A stretch of DNA of 64,000 nucleotides, from positions 627,501-691,500 of the forward strand of contig CM033395.1 of assembly GCA_019426215.1 (NCBI GenBank), in the 5' to 3' direction. This stretch comes from Buddleja alternifolia. Lineage: Eukaryota > Streptophyta > Magnoliopsida > Lamiales > Scrophulariaceae. Under the pieces are notes generated by a model that was not told the DNA's origin, ran no database searches, and saw only the letters and a program-made list of their open reading frames with translations. Positions 43,401 through 54,958 of the stretch are shown here, in pieces. Positions within the stretch are counted from its first letter, which is position 1. Each line of letters begins with the position of its first letter. A program made the translations under genes and the position numbers.

Positions 43401-45455
43401 GACCTTCCTGCTCTTCAAATGGTAAAAGTCAATCAGGTCATCTGGCTGTGAATGAGAAATCTGCGCCTTTGCCTTAATTTCTTCAGTTTCACGTAGCTGT
43501 TTATCAGAAAGCATTTTAACGAAACTCTCACGGCAAGACTTCAACCAGATCTTCCTAACAGCATCTCCTGTGTTACACAGCAATCTTATGCAAAGAATAA
43601 TCCTGTCATGAGAATCATTAACAATTGGGTGAGGGAGCACTGAAGATTGCCCTAGCTGTAGCATTGAGACCATAATCAGTAATGCATTGCTTGATGCTTT
43701 GTTCACTTCAATCTTGGATGGTTGAACCTCCTCCAATCTCAGAACGAGCTTTGCTAGTGTGCAGGCAACAACTGCCCCAAGGAAAAAATCACCAGTGAGA
43801 AGAAGAGATCTCAAATTCCCAATTGTCAAAGATCCTTGAACAACAGCTGGAGTAAAGAAAGCCGTTTCAGAGGCAGCACTTTGAGTGGCATAAGTCCCAT
43901 CAGCAAGAATAGCTGGTCTTCTAGATGAAACAGTAATTGAGGTAGTCTGCTGGGACATTTTTGAACTATCAGCAGCCTCCTCATCTTCAGAAATCGAAAA
44001 CAATGGTAAATCCCCAAGACAGTGCTTTATTGTTGTAATGGCACTCTCAACTTCAGAAAGAGAGAGACAATACTCTCCAATAATCCAAAGGGCACAAGAA
44101 CAAACTCTCGCTGCTCGGATCTGATAAAAAGTATCCAGAAGCCGGCTTACAATAGAAATCCTTAACTTAGAGTTGGTTTCGATTATCTCACGCACAAAAG
44201 TGACAACATCCATTGCAGAGGCTACATTGTTGTCTCCCAAGAAATCCATTAATAAATGGACCACTGTGCTTGCCACTTCAGGGAACTTAATGGTACAAGA
44301 ATGGATGGCTTGAATGAGCATTTGGCGGTACTCACCATTCTTCTCGAGCTCTCCATTTTGACTTTTCATGACTTCCTTCTTCAAAGTAAGAACCACCTCA
44401 TTGACATTGCGGGGCGTGATCAGTTGCAGAATGATATCAAGTGTTTTCCTTCTGATGTCAAGGTTTGGGCTTGATAGTGCCCTCAGGACATCCATGATCA
44501 TGTCAACCATAATATCCCTGTGGGAAGACTCGAGTTCATTCAGGCGATCAAGCAGAATGAGTTTAACATTATTGTCACTCTGAGAGAGGAGGAGTTGGCA
44601 ATATGTATTCGCTGCAGCCATAATAGCCGTGGGAGCAGAAGACAAAGAAACGAGGGTTCCAGCACATTCATAGACAACGGAAGCTGCAGCCGAAGGTGCA
44701 TTCAGTAGAGATATAATGATCTTGATATATTTCCCTTTTTCAGCTTTATTTGTCCTACAAACTTTTTGGATCAGCTCTAAGACAACCATCTGCATTAGTT
44801 CCCCCCAGTCTGAAACCTTGTCTACATTGCTCAAAAGGTAATTAATAGCACGATCCTGGGCACAATTAAAAAGCATTAGAAAGGCATTCCTCTTAGCTGA
44901 GGCATCCTGCTCTGACGAGAGAAACCTCTCAATCGTCTCTGGTGCATCAACCAAGAGTTGCTCGCCTTGAGGGAGCCTGTAAATTGACATCACAGCAAGA
45001 ATTGCATTCCTCCTAACATAAGGGTGTCGATGCTCGAAGTTTGAGATAATGGAGGGGATCAAAGGTTCGATGATCTCCGTCTCATTGAGCCGGCAGAGGA
45101 ACCTTAGGGTGACACCACGGATATACTCATTTGGGTGTTGAAAATTATTTCTGAGATTCTGACAGATTAAGATCATTTCTGGTAAGACGCGCCCCTTTCC
45201 ATCAGTCTTATCAATCATCTCCAAATAGAGCAGCAGGAGTTTCTGAACCGTGTGGTCCTCAGAGGGTAACACGTATCTAACAACAGTAATGAAGAGCTGA
45301 GGCAGGGTTTCACCATTATGCAAAAGCATGATTGCTTTTTTCATGGCATCAATCTTAGCTGGAATATCATTCCCTTCAAGTGCTTCCTTGATCTCATTGG
45401 CAAGGGCCGGTGTGCCCTTATCAAAATGTACTAGCAAAGAGCATGATTTCTCCAT
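40463..45455 (-). CDS. COPB1: Coatomer subunit beta (COPI coat)
   Basis: Four coding exons on the minus strand: 45455-43404, 43016-42507, 41709-41624 and 40667-40463, all with GT-AG introns, give 950 residues, the normal size for plant beta-COP. The N-terminal two thirds are the adaptin-type HEAT-like trunk ([52 protein letters not shown]). The C-terminal part is the coatomer beta appendage ([42 protein letters not shown]; ending [16 protein letters not shown]). It is a core subunit of the F-subcomplex of COPI, which coats Golgi-to-ER and intra-Golgi vesicles. I chose the ATG at 45455, which gives the conserved MEKSCSLL start. No defect is seen; this is the one clear housekeeping gene. Confidence 0.96.
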
Positions 45456-45468
45456 TCTCACTTGTTAT

Positions 45469-46240
45469 CTGCTCACACAAGACTTGATTATTATATTAAA
45501 GCCGAAAAAGAAGTTTTAAAGCAACAAAATATTACGTCAGATAGAACTCTCTGAAAGTATAATAATCTGACATTTAGTTATCCATTCAAACGATTTCACT
45601 TCATACAGTTCTAAACATATTTAAAACCTAGAAAAATTGAGCAAAAACTCATGAAACCAGATTTAGTAAGAAGGTGTAACCCAGCAAGGTAATGTTTACT
45701 TGAATATTCAAAGTATTCTGCCAGCCACACAAACCCTAAATTTGAAATGTAAAATACAAAATCCTTGATGATGCAAAATCCTTATACCCAACCACCCACC
45801 TAAATTCATAAATAGAATCTGAACAACAGATCCAAAATGAAATCATAAACCGCTCATCAGAAAGATCCATCAACCTAAACCTTAATGCAGTAATCAACAC
45901 TCATACACGCACCCGTACACTCAAAATTAAATTAATGAAAAAAGAGAAATAAAAAGATTTACTAATTATCGAATGACTAAATTCAACAGATCCTCCTAAG
46001 CCAACGTTGAGACGTTTTGCAACTCAGATCCATAACAACAAAATTCAGTGGTACGAGATTAATTCAAAAACAATAGAGAAATTTAAATGAGAAATGTTAC
46101 CGAGAAGTGGAATTGAGATTGGCGATCCGGCGAATGGGGTTTCGTATGGTTTTGCAACTCTCTATCTTTCTATCTCTATTCACAACTCTGAGATCTAAAT
46201 CTGTTTGATGTGCCCCGTTTTATTCTCTTCCTTCCTTCCA
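45469..46240 (-). other. 5' UTR exon and leader intron of coatomer beta
   Basis: On the minus strand an acceptor (GTGTGAGCAG at 45469) lies 13 bp before the ATG, and a donor (TCTCG|GTAACATTTC) lies at 46100. This implies a 632-bp intron in the 5' UTR and an untranslated first exon of about 46101-46230. The pyrimidine-rich stretch TTCCTTCCTTCC near 46230 is upstream. Inferred from splice consensus only. Confidence 0.5.
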
Positions 46241-46583
46241 TACATAGCGCTTTCAATTTAATTATGAAAGAAGTGCCTTTCTAAAAAAAGAAAGGAAAGA
46301 TGTAATAAATTTGGAAGAAATTGTCAAATTGAATGAAGTGATCCTCACAAATCACAAATTGATAGCCATTCCAGTTCAACACTCGACCACCAAAAGGCGC
46401 CCCCCACAGCCCATAGAGACTCAATTGTTAAGTCCAAACAAAATACAGTGAACTGCAGCTGCGACTTCTCACTACCTCTCTCTCCCATTTCCACGACCTC
46501 TACCACCAGTAGAATGAGAGGATGAATTTCAGTGAGCAATGAAGGCTGGAGAAGTAGGAGAGAGGAATTGAAGTTGACGACCA
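46241..46583. other. Promoter-side intergenic region of coatomer beta
   Basis: This is the segment between the coatomer leader and the next Copia LTR. A minus-strand open frame (46345-46584) runs up to the LTR edge but has no recognisable domain and is not called. Upstream regulatory sequence of the coatomer gene is expected here. Confidence 0.4.
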
Positions 46584-48026
46584 TGTTGTTCTGTTAATCT
46601 TCATGAATCATTCAAAGAAGAAAAGAGATGAAGAATTGGGGATAAACTCCTTTCATTGATGTAAAAATGATTCTCAATAGAAAAAGCTGCACATCAACCT
46701 ATATATATACACACTGAAAAGAAGCGGGAAACCAACTTAAGATATTTACATAAAAATCCCTATCTAACTTAACCAACCAACTAACTAATTTGGTCAACTT
46801 GCATCTTCAATCTTCTTTGACTCCAAGTAGCTTCAGCTCCATGTATCTATTTTAACATGTTCAAGCTGCAGAAGTTTAGCATGAAGGTCATCAAAGGTAA
46901 TAACTAATAAGAGATGGCTGCATGGTGATAGTAGTGACAAAGGACTCACAGTCACAAGGGAGACCATTTAGAACCTGAATCAGTAGATGTATCTGGAGAA
47001 CTAACCTAAGCAAGATTGTCAGCAATAGTTTTAAGCTTGCGAAGATAGGCATCGCATGATAAGTCCCCTTCGCGAATATTAGAGAATTCACTCTTAAATA
47101 AATTGTACTTGCTTCGCAATAGATTGCTGAACAAAACGACATTCCAAAGCAAACCACACATCTCGAGAGGTTGGAAGAGTGTGAACTTCTTGTAAAATAT
47201 CAGGAGAAAAGGTAGCATGCATCCACGATTGAATACTACAATCAGTGCGAATCCTTGAAATATGAGCTGAGTTTTTACCGAAACGGCCAGTAGAGTCGAC
47301 TATAAGAGATGGGGGCATGGCGTAGCTCCATCAACATAACCCATAACATCGTGACTGTGTAGAATTTTATCAAATTGTGATTTCCACAATAGGTAATTGT
47401 TGAAGGAGTGTGAGAGTGAGTTGGAGAAGTAGGTGTGGAGATATGAGAGCGTGTTTGCAGATTTGTGATGGATAGAGAAGAGAACTGTTGTTGAGGGACG
47501 AGAGGAGGAAGAGCAAGAGGAGCAGTGGGAGAGGCAGTGTCTCCATAATGAGAGAGAGGGGCGGCGGACTATATGGGATAGGTAGAATTAGGGTTTTTTT
47601 AGGAGGGTTAGGGTTTGTGTTACCAATATAGTAAGTTGAAGAAGAGGAGATATTAGGGTTTGTGAGAGATAGAGGGACGCCATCGGTTATGGTCGAGACG
47701 GAAGCAAATGGTGGTGATGTATGAAGGGCCGAAAGTTGAGGAGTGGAGGAGAGCAGAGTAGCAATGTCTGGAGAGGTTGAGGGTGGGAAACAGGAGATGG
47801 AGAAATAGATTTATGGCTTGGGGGAAGAGGGGTTAGCCAAAAGGTGTTCCGGCAGAGTGAGGAGTGGCTCGGTCATGGCTGTCACCGTAGTTGTGGTAAC
47901 AGCAGGCGGCTGAAGGTGGGAGAGATCGGTGTTAATGGTGGCAGAATTGAAAGAAGAGGAAGAAGAGGTGATGTCGGTCAAGGAGATAGAGACAACCGAG
48001 GAAAAGGCATTGGACGTAGGTGGCAC
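46584..48026 (-). mobile_element. Copia remnant: 3' LTR plus gag, pol deleted
   Basis: 46584-46857 looks like a 274-bp LTR (TGTTGTTCTG...TTTTAACA), with an internal TATA-like run. Minus-strand gag follows: from about 47400 the pieces include LLWKSQFDKI, VMGYVDGATPCP, WMHATFSPDIL, SRDVWFALE and SEFSNIREGDLSCDAYLRKL, all typical of the Copia gag N-terminal and UBN2 domains. Frameshifts are present. A Ser/Thr-rich leader frame runs to 48026. Protease through RNase H and the 5' LTR are absent; the left side touches the coatomer upstream region. Confidence 0.7.
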
Positions 48027-48051
48027 TACTACAAAAAGAGCCTATTACAAT
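48027..48051 (+). mobile_element. 25-bp relic of a CACTA element end at a Copia-Copia junction
   Basis: CACTACTACAAAAAGAGCCTATTAC begins like the CACTA end at 62919 (CACTACCCCAAAAAATGCC, then TATTACAGC). It sits exactly between two different Copia gag remnants: the gag on its right is cut in the middle of its zinc knuckle (CYNCN) at this point. No further subterminal repeats follow, so it is a relic or an aberrant transposition footprint. Confidence 0.45.
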
Positions 48052-48823
48052 TATAACATGTGACATTCTTTTTCTTGTTGGAATCATTCTCGGAAAACTT
48101 TCTTTTATTTCCTCCACCATTTGGATTCCAATTTTTCTTCTTTTCTGAAACAAAGTTCACTTTTGAACCAATTTGTACTTGATGCATCTTATCACGAATA
48201 CGAGTTTCCTCTTCAATTCGTAGATGCTTCAACAATTGGTCCACAGAAAAATCTTCCGTAGAATGGAGTAATTTCTTTCTGTAGTTATTCCAACTAGCAG
48301 GAAGTTTCGCAATAATTGCCCCAACTTGTATTGCTTCTGGAATTTCAATTTTCAAATCTTTAAGTTTAGAAACATAAATTTGCATCTCATGCACTTGATC
48401 CATGATAGAAGACTCATCACGCATAGAAAATTCAAAGTATTTCATAGTAAGAAACTTATTTGTGCCTTGCTTTTCGTTATTGTATTTCTGCTCCAAAGCA
48501 TTCTAGATTTCCAGTGGTGACTTGATTGATGAATACAAGTCGAATAGACGATCGGACAGTGTGTTGAGAATATGGCCACGGCACAACACTTCATCTTCAC
48601 CCCTCTTCACTCGTGCTGTTTTAACTTCATCAGAATCACCGGCCCTTGGCTCTGTAGCAGGCTGATTCGGGTCCAACACATAGCCAATCTTTAGGAACGT
48701 TAGCAGAAACATCATCTTATCCTTCCAGCGGGGATAGTTTATTCCATCGAAATAGTTCAATTTGACTACTTCTTGATTCATCATCTTCGAACCAGACTCC
48801 ATTGAAAAGTAAAAAAATATCAC
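48052..48823 (-). pseudogene. Copia gag (second lineage), truncated
   Basis: Minus-strand gag from MESGSKMMNQEV (about 48801) includes YFDGINYPRWKDKMMFLL and, after one in-frame TAG at about 48503, ALEQKYNNEKQG, KYFEFSMRDESSIMDQVHE, KLPASWNNYRKKLLHS and the start of a zinc knuckle (CYNCN). It stops at the CACTA-end relic. No protease, integrase or RT follows. The gag type resembles Copia elements with long UBN2 domains. Confidence 0.75.
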
Positions 48824-49427
48824 TTTAAGATTGTAATAGAAAATATAATATTCTATGGTTTGAAGTGTGATTTCACTTTCCTTAAAGTGATATTTGCCCC
48901 CACTACACGTTTGCTATCGGGGATAAATGCAAATTCACTTCTAGGATACGACAAACCACCCGAGACTTAACGAATAGCAATTTCGGAAGTCTCCTTTCAA
49001 GAACAACGCAAAGACTTTAATATGTAAGAGTGACAGCAGTAATAATTTTATAATATAAAATCTGGCACAAGGAAATGCGCTTATATAGACATAAAATACC
49101 TTTTCAGAATAGTTGTGTTGTTTGGAATTCTAGTTTAATTTTAAAGGTTGCATCAATTCGGAAGTGTCTACTCAGTCAAAATAACTCCAAAAATGAATTC
49201 TAGAGAAGACATTTTTTAGAAAATCATTTTCGAAACATTGCAACTCTTTAATAAATAAACTAATAAAAAACAATTCCAAAATAATAAATAAATCCGAAAA
49301 TAATAAACTAAAAAATAATATTTTATTTTCTTTGGATCCGTGCACGTGCCACGTGTCCAAGTGCCAAGTGTCAAGTGCCAAGTCTTTGATATATAAATAT
49401 ATATAATATATCTATATTTTGGCCTCC
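48824..49427 (-). other. Probable leader or LTR remnant of the second Copia gag
   Basis: Upstream (minus strand) of the truncated gag lie about 600 bp that may be its leader and LTR, with repeated GTGCCAAGTGTCAAGTGCCAAG words at 49350-49382. I found no second LTR copy or clean LTR ends, so the boundary is uncertain. Confidence 0.35.
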
Positions 49428-49495
49428 TCCAAATTATAGGCGGCCGAACCGCTGTCATAGGCGGCCAGGTTTTTTAGGTTAGCCCGGCCGCCCCT

Positions 49496-49517
49496 TTCTC
49501 TCTCTCTCTCTCTCTCT

Positions 49518-49578
<61 letters not shown>
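49496..49578. repeat. CT microsatellite in the CACTA leader
   Basis: Nearly pure CT dinucleotides; a second CT run (49711-49737) and TA runs (49738-49820) follow. Together with the ACC-rich stretch between, they match the composition of the CACTA end at 1-150. Confidence 0.9.
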
Positions 49579-49581
<3 letters not shown>

Positions 49582-49706
49582 TACCCACCCCCACCACCAC
49601 CCCACCGTGCACCACCACTACGACCACCACCTCTTTCTCTCTCTCTCTCCACTCGACCTCTCTCAACGGACACCGTCCACCGCCGCCGTCCGCTCCCCTC
49701 TTTCAG

Positions 49707-49751
<45 letters not shown>

Positions 49752-49890
49752 GCATATATATATATATATGTATATATTCTATATATATATAACTCTTTCT
49801 ATATATATATATATATAAGGACCGCCGCCTCCGCCGCTACCGCCCCGCCGCCTCCGCCATCACCATTTAGTGGGTAATTTTTTTAGATAA

Positions 49891-49921
<31 letters not shown>

Positions 49922-49949
49922 TAGAGTATAGAGTTTGAGTTAGATAAAT

Positions 49950-50205
49950 ATTTGTGTATGTATATTTGTGTATGTGTGGGTGTATGTATATTTGTGTATA
50001 TGTGGGTATATGTATATATATTTGTGTATGTGTGGGTGTATGTATATTTGTGTATATGTGGGTGTATGTATATATATTTGTGTATTTTTGTATGTATGGG
50101 TGTGTGTATATTTGTGTATATGTGGGTGTATGTATATATATTTGTGTATGTGTCGGTGTATGTATATTTGTGTACGTGTGGGTGTATGTATATTTGTGTA
50201 TATTC
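49950..50205. repeat. GT-rich minisatellite
   Basis: Tandem imperfect units of the type TATATTTGTGTATGTGTGGGTGTATG, with units of roughly 26-32 bp. All three plus frames stay open simply because of the repeat; none is a gene. Confidence 0.85.
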
Positions 50206-50790
50206 TTGAGATTTGCCTATTTATTGGAAAATTTAAGGGAAATAGGGATTTGACTGAATTTAGTGTTAATTTGGGATAGTCGGGTGTTAATTACGTTTGA
50301 TTTGGGATTAAATTGTGGTTATTTTGTGGTTTAGGGTACATTCATCCAACTGGTGATCTATATTTATACTTAGTTGTTGAAAATATAATGTTTTATTTGT
50401 AGTTTTATGTGATTTATATGATCCAACTGGTGATCAATATTTGTAGTTGCTGGAAATATGATGTTTTATGTGATCCAACTGGTGATCAATATATATTTAT
50501 AAAATGATGCTTTATTTTTAGTTTTATGTGATTTATGTGATCCAACTGGTGATCGATATCTGTAGTTGCTTGAAATATGATGCTTTATGTGATCCAACTG
50601 GTGATCAATATTTTCGTTAAATGAGATCGACATTTTGAGTTTGTTGTGGGTGAAAGATTAGAATATTGGGTTTATTGTGGTTGAAAGATACAAATTTTGT
50701 TGGTTGCAAGTTTGGGGGAAGATTAAGTCGAGAACTTGGTAGAAATTTTTGCGTCGGTACTCTGCCGAATTTTTTCTAGGATAACGGAAA
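50205..50790 (+). repeat. Leader cassette, copy 1 (upstream of transposase)
   Basis: From CTTGAGATTTGCCTATT onward this region is a diverged direct repeat of 54430-54850. It contains CCAACTGGTGAT at least five times (about 50346, 50423, 50473, 50543, 50590), usually next to TTTATGTGATTTATGTGATC, and ends with the phrase GAAGATTAAGTCGAGAACTTGG followed by TTACTCTGCCAAATT-like sequence. A partial third copy of the last phrase lies at 50925-51010, directly before the transposase start. Confidence 0.8.
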
Positions 50791-51078
50791 ATAAATTAAA
50801 AATAAAATAATTTAATTAATTCAACTCAACTGTTGTTAAACTTATTTAATTAATTAATTAAGATCGAAATTGGATTTTAACGAATCGTAAGACCCGAATT
50901 TTGTTGGTTGCAACCTACCCGGGTGAAGATTAAGTCGAGAACTTGGTAGAAATTTTTGCGTTGTTACTCTGTCAAATTTTTTCTAGAATAATGGGAAATA
51001 AATTAAAATGAAATTATTTAATTAGTTCAACTATCAACTGATGATAAAATTGTTTAATTTAATTAATTCAGAATCAGG

Positions 51079-54000
51079 ATGGATCGAAGTTGGATTTTAG
51101 CGGATCGTATGTCGGAACAATATGAGAAAGAGGTGAAAGAGTTCATAAAGTTTGCGGTTGAGCATGCACCAGATCGAACTAGGATCACTTGCCCGTGTTT
51201 ACGTTGTTGTTTTGGGAAGAGAATTAGTCCACGTGAGTTGGAAGATCATTTGGTGTGTAATGGAATTGATAAAAGCTACACACATTGGACAAGACACGGT
51301 GAAAGCAGTGTCACGTCAGATGATTTAGGTGGTACATCATATCCATCATTGGATTTCAACATAAATGATTATGAGCCTGATCGTTTGGAGGAGATGACAA
51401 ATGTGATTGAGGAGGATTTGCGAAATTGTCCTAAAATGTTTGACAATTTGACAAGTGATTCAAAGACACCACTGTATACTGGTAGTAAATTCACAAGATT
51501 GAAAGCAGTCCTAAACCTATACAAGTTAAAAGCCAACAATGAGTGGAGTGATAAGAGTTTCACAGACTTACTTGGTCTATTAAAAAGCATGCTACCTGAG
51601 GATAATGTGTTACCTAATCGTACTTATGAGGCTAAATGGATGTTAACCTCAATTGGCATGGGATATGAGAGGATACATGTCTGTCTCAATGATTGCACAT
51701 TATTTAGAAAGGCCTGTCCGAAATGTGGCGCCTCACGGTACAAGAAGGATGGATCTGCTCCTGTTAAAACCATGTGGTATTTGCCTATAATACGACGATT
51801 TAAGCGCATGTACAGTAGTAAAGAGTTAACCAAGGACTTGACATGGCATGTTGATAGAAGGCTTGAAGAAAGGATTGAAGATGATAAGATTCGACACCCC
51901 TCAGATTTCCCTCAATGGAAAAAGATTGATGATGATTTCCCTGAATTTGGTGAAGAATCAAGAAACCTGCGCCTTGTATTGGCTACAGATGGCATGAACC
52001 CTCATGGCTTGCAAAGTTGCTCACATAGTACATGGCCGGTGATTTTGATGTTCTACAACCTTCCCCCATCGAGATGCATGAAGCGAGAGCATATAATTAT
52101 GCCTATACTCATTTCTGGGCCGAAACAACCTGGAAATGATATAGATATCTACTTGGCTCCTTTAATTGAAGATTTGAAAGTGTTGTGGGACACCGGTGTT
52201 CAAGTATATGACGGGTTCAGAGAAGAAAATTTTATTCTCAGAGTCCTGTTATTTGGAACAATCAATGATTTCTCGGCAAGAGCAAACCTTGAGGGATATG
52301 GTGCACATGGCCAATGTGGATGTCCCATATGTGTCAAGAGCACAGATCAATATCGATTGACACACTCTCAGAAATATGCATTCCAAGGGCATCGGAGATG
52401 GCTAAATCGGAACCATCGATATCGTCGGTGGAAGAAAGCTTTCAATAGGAATATAGAAGAAGGCCAAGCTCCGAAGTGCTTGACTGGTGAAGAAATGTTT
52501 GAGAATGTAAAAGACTTGGAGGTCAAATTTGGAAAGACTTTTGCAGATGGACTTGCAAAAACTGGGTGGAAAAAAAGGTCAATTTTCTTTGGATTGCTAT
52601 ATTGGAAGTCCTTACATATTAGACATTTTCTTGATATTATGCATATTGAGAAAAATGTATTTAATAGTGTCATTGGTACACTTTTAAATGTGCCCAGAAA
52701 GACAAAAGATGGCATAAAGGCAAGATTAGACTTGGTTAAAATGAAGATAAGAAGTAAATTGGCACCAACAAATAATGGAAAACGTACTTATTTGCCTCCA
52801 GCAGCTCACACTCTATCTAGGAAAGAAAAAATTGCATTATGTGAATTTCTTAATGGAGTGAAAGTTCCAGAAGGGTATTCATCAAACATTAGCAGTCTTG
52901 TATCAATGAAGGACTTGAAGCTAAAGAACATGACGACCCACGATTGTCATGTAATCATGGATCATCTGCTACTAATTGCTATACGGGCCATTTTGCCAAA
53001 AAAGGTGAGAGACACGATAACTAGATTGTGTTTCTTCTTCAAAGCAATGTGGAGCAAAGTGTTTGATCCTAAGCAATTTTTTGCACTTCAGAAACAAATT
53101 GTCATCACTTTGTGTGAGCTGAGATGTATTTTCCACCTGCTTTTTTTTGATATAATGACTCACCTACCTATTCACTTGGTTAGAGAGACACAACTATGTG
53201 GACCGGCTTTTATGAGATCTATGTATCCGACTGAACATTATATGAAGCTATTGAAAGGCCACGTGACAAATCGTAGTCGACCGGAAGGTTGCATTGTTGA
53301 ACGGTACATAGTTGATGAAGCCATTACATTTTGCACAGAGTATCTGGAAGATTCTAATGTTGCAGAGCTTCCAAAGTCTCATGTTGTGGGAGGGGGAACA
53401 GAAGGAAAAAGCGTAATTGGAAAGCAATTAGTTAGTGCTCATATTACACAAAGGGAGCAGGCACACGTATACGTGATCCACAACGCCGATTAGGTTGACC
53501 CATATATTGAAGAGCATAAGAACCAACTTAGGAGATCCAATCCAATTAAAAATGAGAGCTGGATTTCAAGAGAGCATAACAAGAGTTTCATCGATTGGTT
53601 CCGAAAGCATATTGAAGAGAAACAGAAAGAGAATCCACAGCTTTCAGTTTAAGATAAATTGACACTACTGTCGATGGGTCTGGACAGACTAGTATTTTAT
53701 TATTCAGGTTATCATATAAATGGTCGCACATTCTATACAAAAGACCAAGATGAACGAAGTACAATGCGGAATAGTGGTGTGAGTCTTGTAGCTCAAGCAA
53801 TGCATATCTCAAGTGCGAAAGATAATAATCCTATCTATGCCAATTTATCATATTATGGGGGCGATTGAAAGTATATGGGAGCTTGATTATAGTTGGTTTT
53901 GGGTGCTTGTATTTGGGTGTAGGTGGGTTGACAATAAACATGGTGTCGATAATAGTGAAATAGGCTTCACTCGAGTAGACCTTGAAAGGGTGGGATACAA

Positions 54001-54343
54001 AGATGAACCTTTCATTTTAGCATCACAAGCTAAGCAAGTGTTTTTTGTCACCGATCCTATTGATAAGAGGAGGTCCATTGTTTTATCGGCAAACAAAAAT
54101 ACTTGTATTGATGATGATTATAAAAAAAGTGAAGATGATGGAGAAAATCCTATCTCATTAGGTGATTCACAATCAATTGATAGTGACGATGACTTGGATA
54201 TAAGTGATGATGAATTGTATATGCGACAAGATCACCACGAGGGGATATGGATTAATCCATTAGTTCGTCGGCGTACTAAAAAAAAAGGCCGTACCGATGG
54301 GAAGCAAAAGATTGCTAAGCCAACGACAAAAAGAAAACGATGA
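51079..54343 (+). pseudogene. CACTA tnp2-type transposase, three lesions
   Basis: The main frame 51079-53493 (804 residues) holds the N-terminal transposase-associated zinc-finger-like domain (MDRSWILADRMSEQYEKEV; CPCLRCCFGKR; DHLVCNGID) and the tnp2 catalytic region (CPKCGASRYKK; LATDGMNPHG; STWPVILMFYNLP; APLIEDLKVLWDTG; HGQCGCPICVK; DIMHIEKNVFNSVIGTLLN). A C-terminal DUF4218-like part begins MTTHDCHVIMDHLLLIAIRA. The protein then continues beyond a TAG at 53491, a TAA at about 53650 and an extra G near 53862 (frameshift) into the DUF4216-like block (SIWELDYSWFWVLVFGCRWV) and an acidic, basic-ended tail to 54343. It would cut and paste the element, but as written only a truncated protein is made. 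Confidence 0.88.
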
Positions 54344-54429
54344 AAGGTATTTGAACATATTTCATAATTGTATGATAGACTTATTTTTTTATCAATATTT
54401 ATACTTAGTTGCTAGAAAATTTATATTCT

Positions 54430-54850
54430 TGAGATTTGCCTATTTTTATGGAAAATTTAAGGGAAATAGGGGCTTGACTGAATTTAAGGTTAATTTGGGT
54501 TAGTTGGGGGTTAATTACGTTTAATTGGGGATTTAATTTTGTTTATTTTGTGGTTTAGGATACATTCATCCAACTGGTAATCTATATTTATATTTAGTTG
54601 TTGAAAATATGATGCTTTATTTGTAGTTTTATGTGATTTATGTGATCCAACTGGTGATCAATATTTATAAAATGATGCTTTATTTGTAGTTTTATGTGAT
54701 TTACGTGATTCAACTGGTGATCAATATTTGTAATTGCTCGGTTTGTTGGGTTTGCTGTGGTTGCAAGTTTGGGGGAAGATTAAGTCAAGAACTTGGTACA
54801 AATTTTTACACCGTTACTCTGCCAAATTTGTTCTAGAATAATGGGAATGA
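54430..54850 (+). repeat. Leader cassette, copy 2 (upstream of the second CACTA gene)
   Basis: Direct repeat of 50205-50790: same opening phrase (ATTCTTGAGATTTGCCTATT), same GTGGTTTAGG.TACATTCATCCAACTGG core, three CCAACTGGTGAT-type words (54570, 54646, 54712; one with TTCAACTGG), and the same GGGGGAAGATTAAGTC-AGAACTTGGTA ending. It lies just upstream of the second gene, as copy 1 does of the transposase. Confidence 0.8.
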
Positions 54851-54958
54851 ACTTAACTTCTGTATTTATTACTTCTATTTTAAAATTATTATTGCCAAAT
54901 GAATCTGTCAAATTTATATGAATCTAACTTCTGTATTTTTTGGCTTTTGTAGGTCGAT

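Noticed and set aside
46345..46584. 79-codon minus-strand frame upstream of coatomer beta
   Set aside because: It has no recognisable domain and overlaps the start of a Copia LTR; better explained as upstream DNA.
49952..50279. Three overlapping plus-strand frames of about 85-103 codons with Tyr/Val/Cys repeats
   Set aside because: All three frames are open at once only because of the GT-rich minisatellite; no gene would do this.
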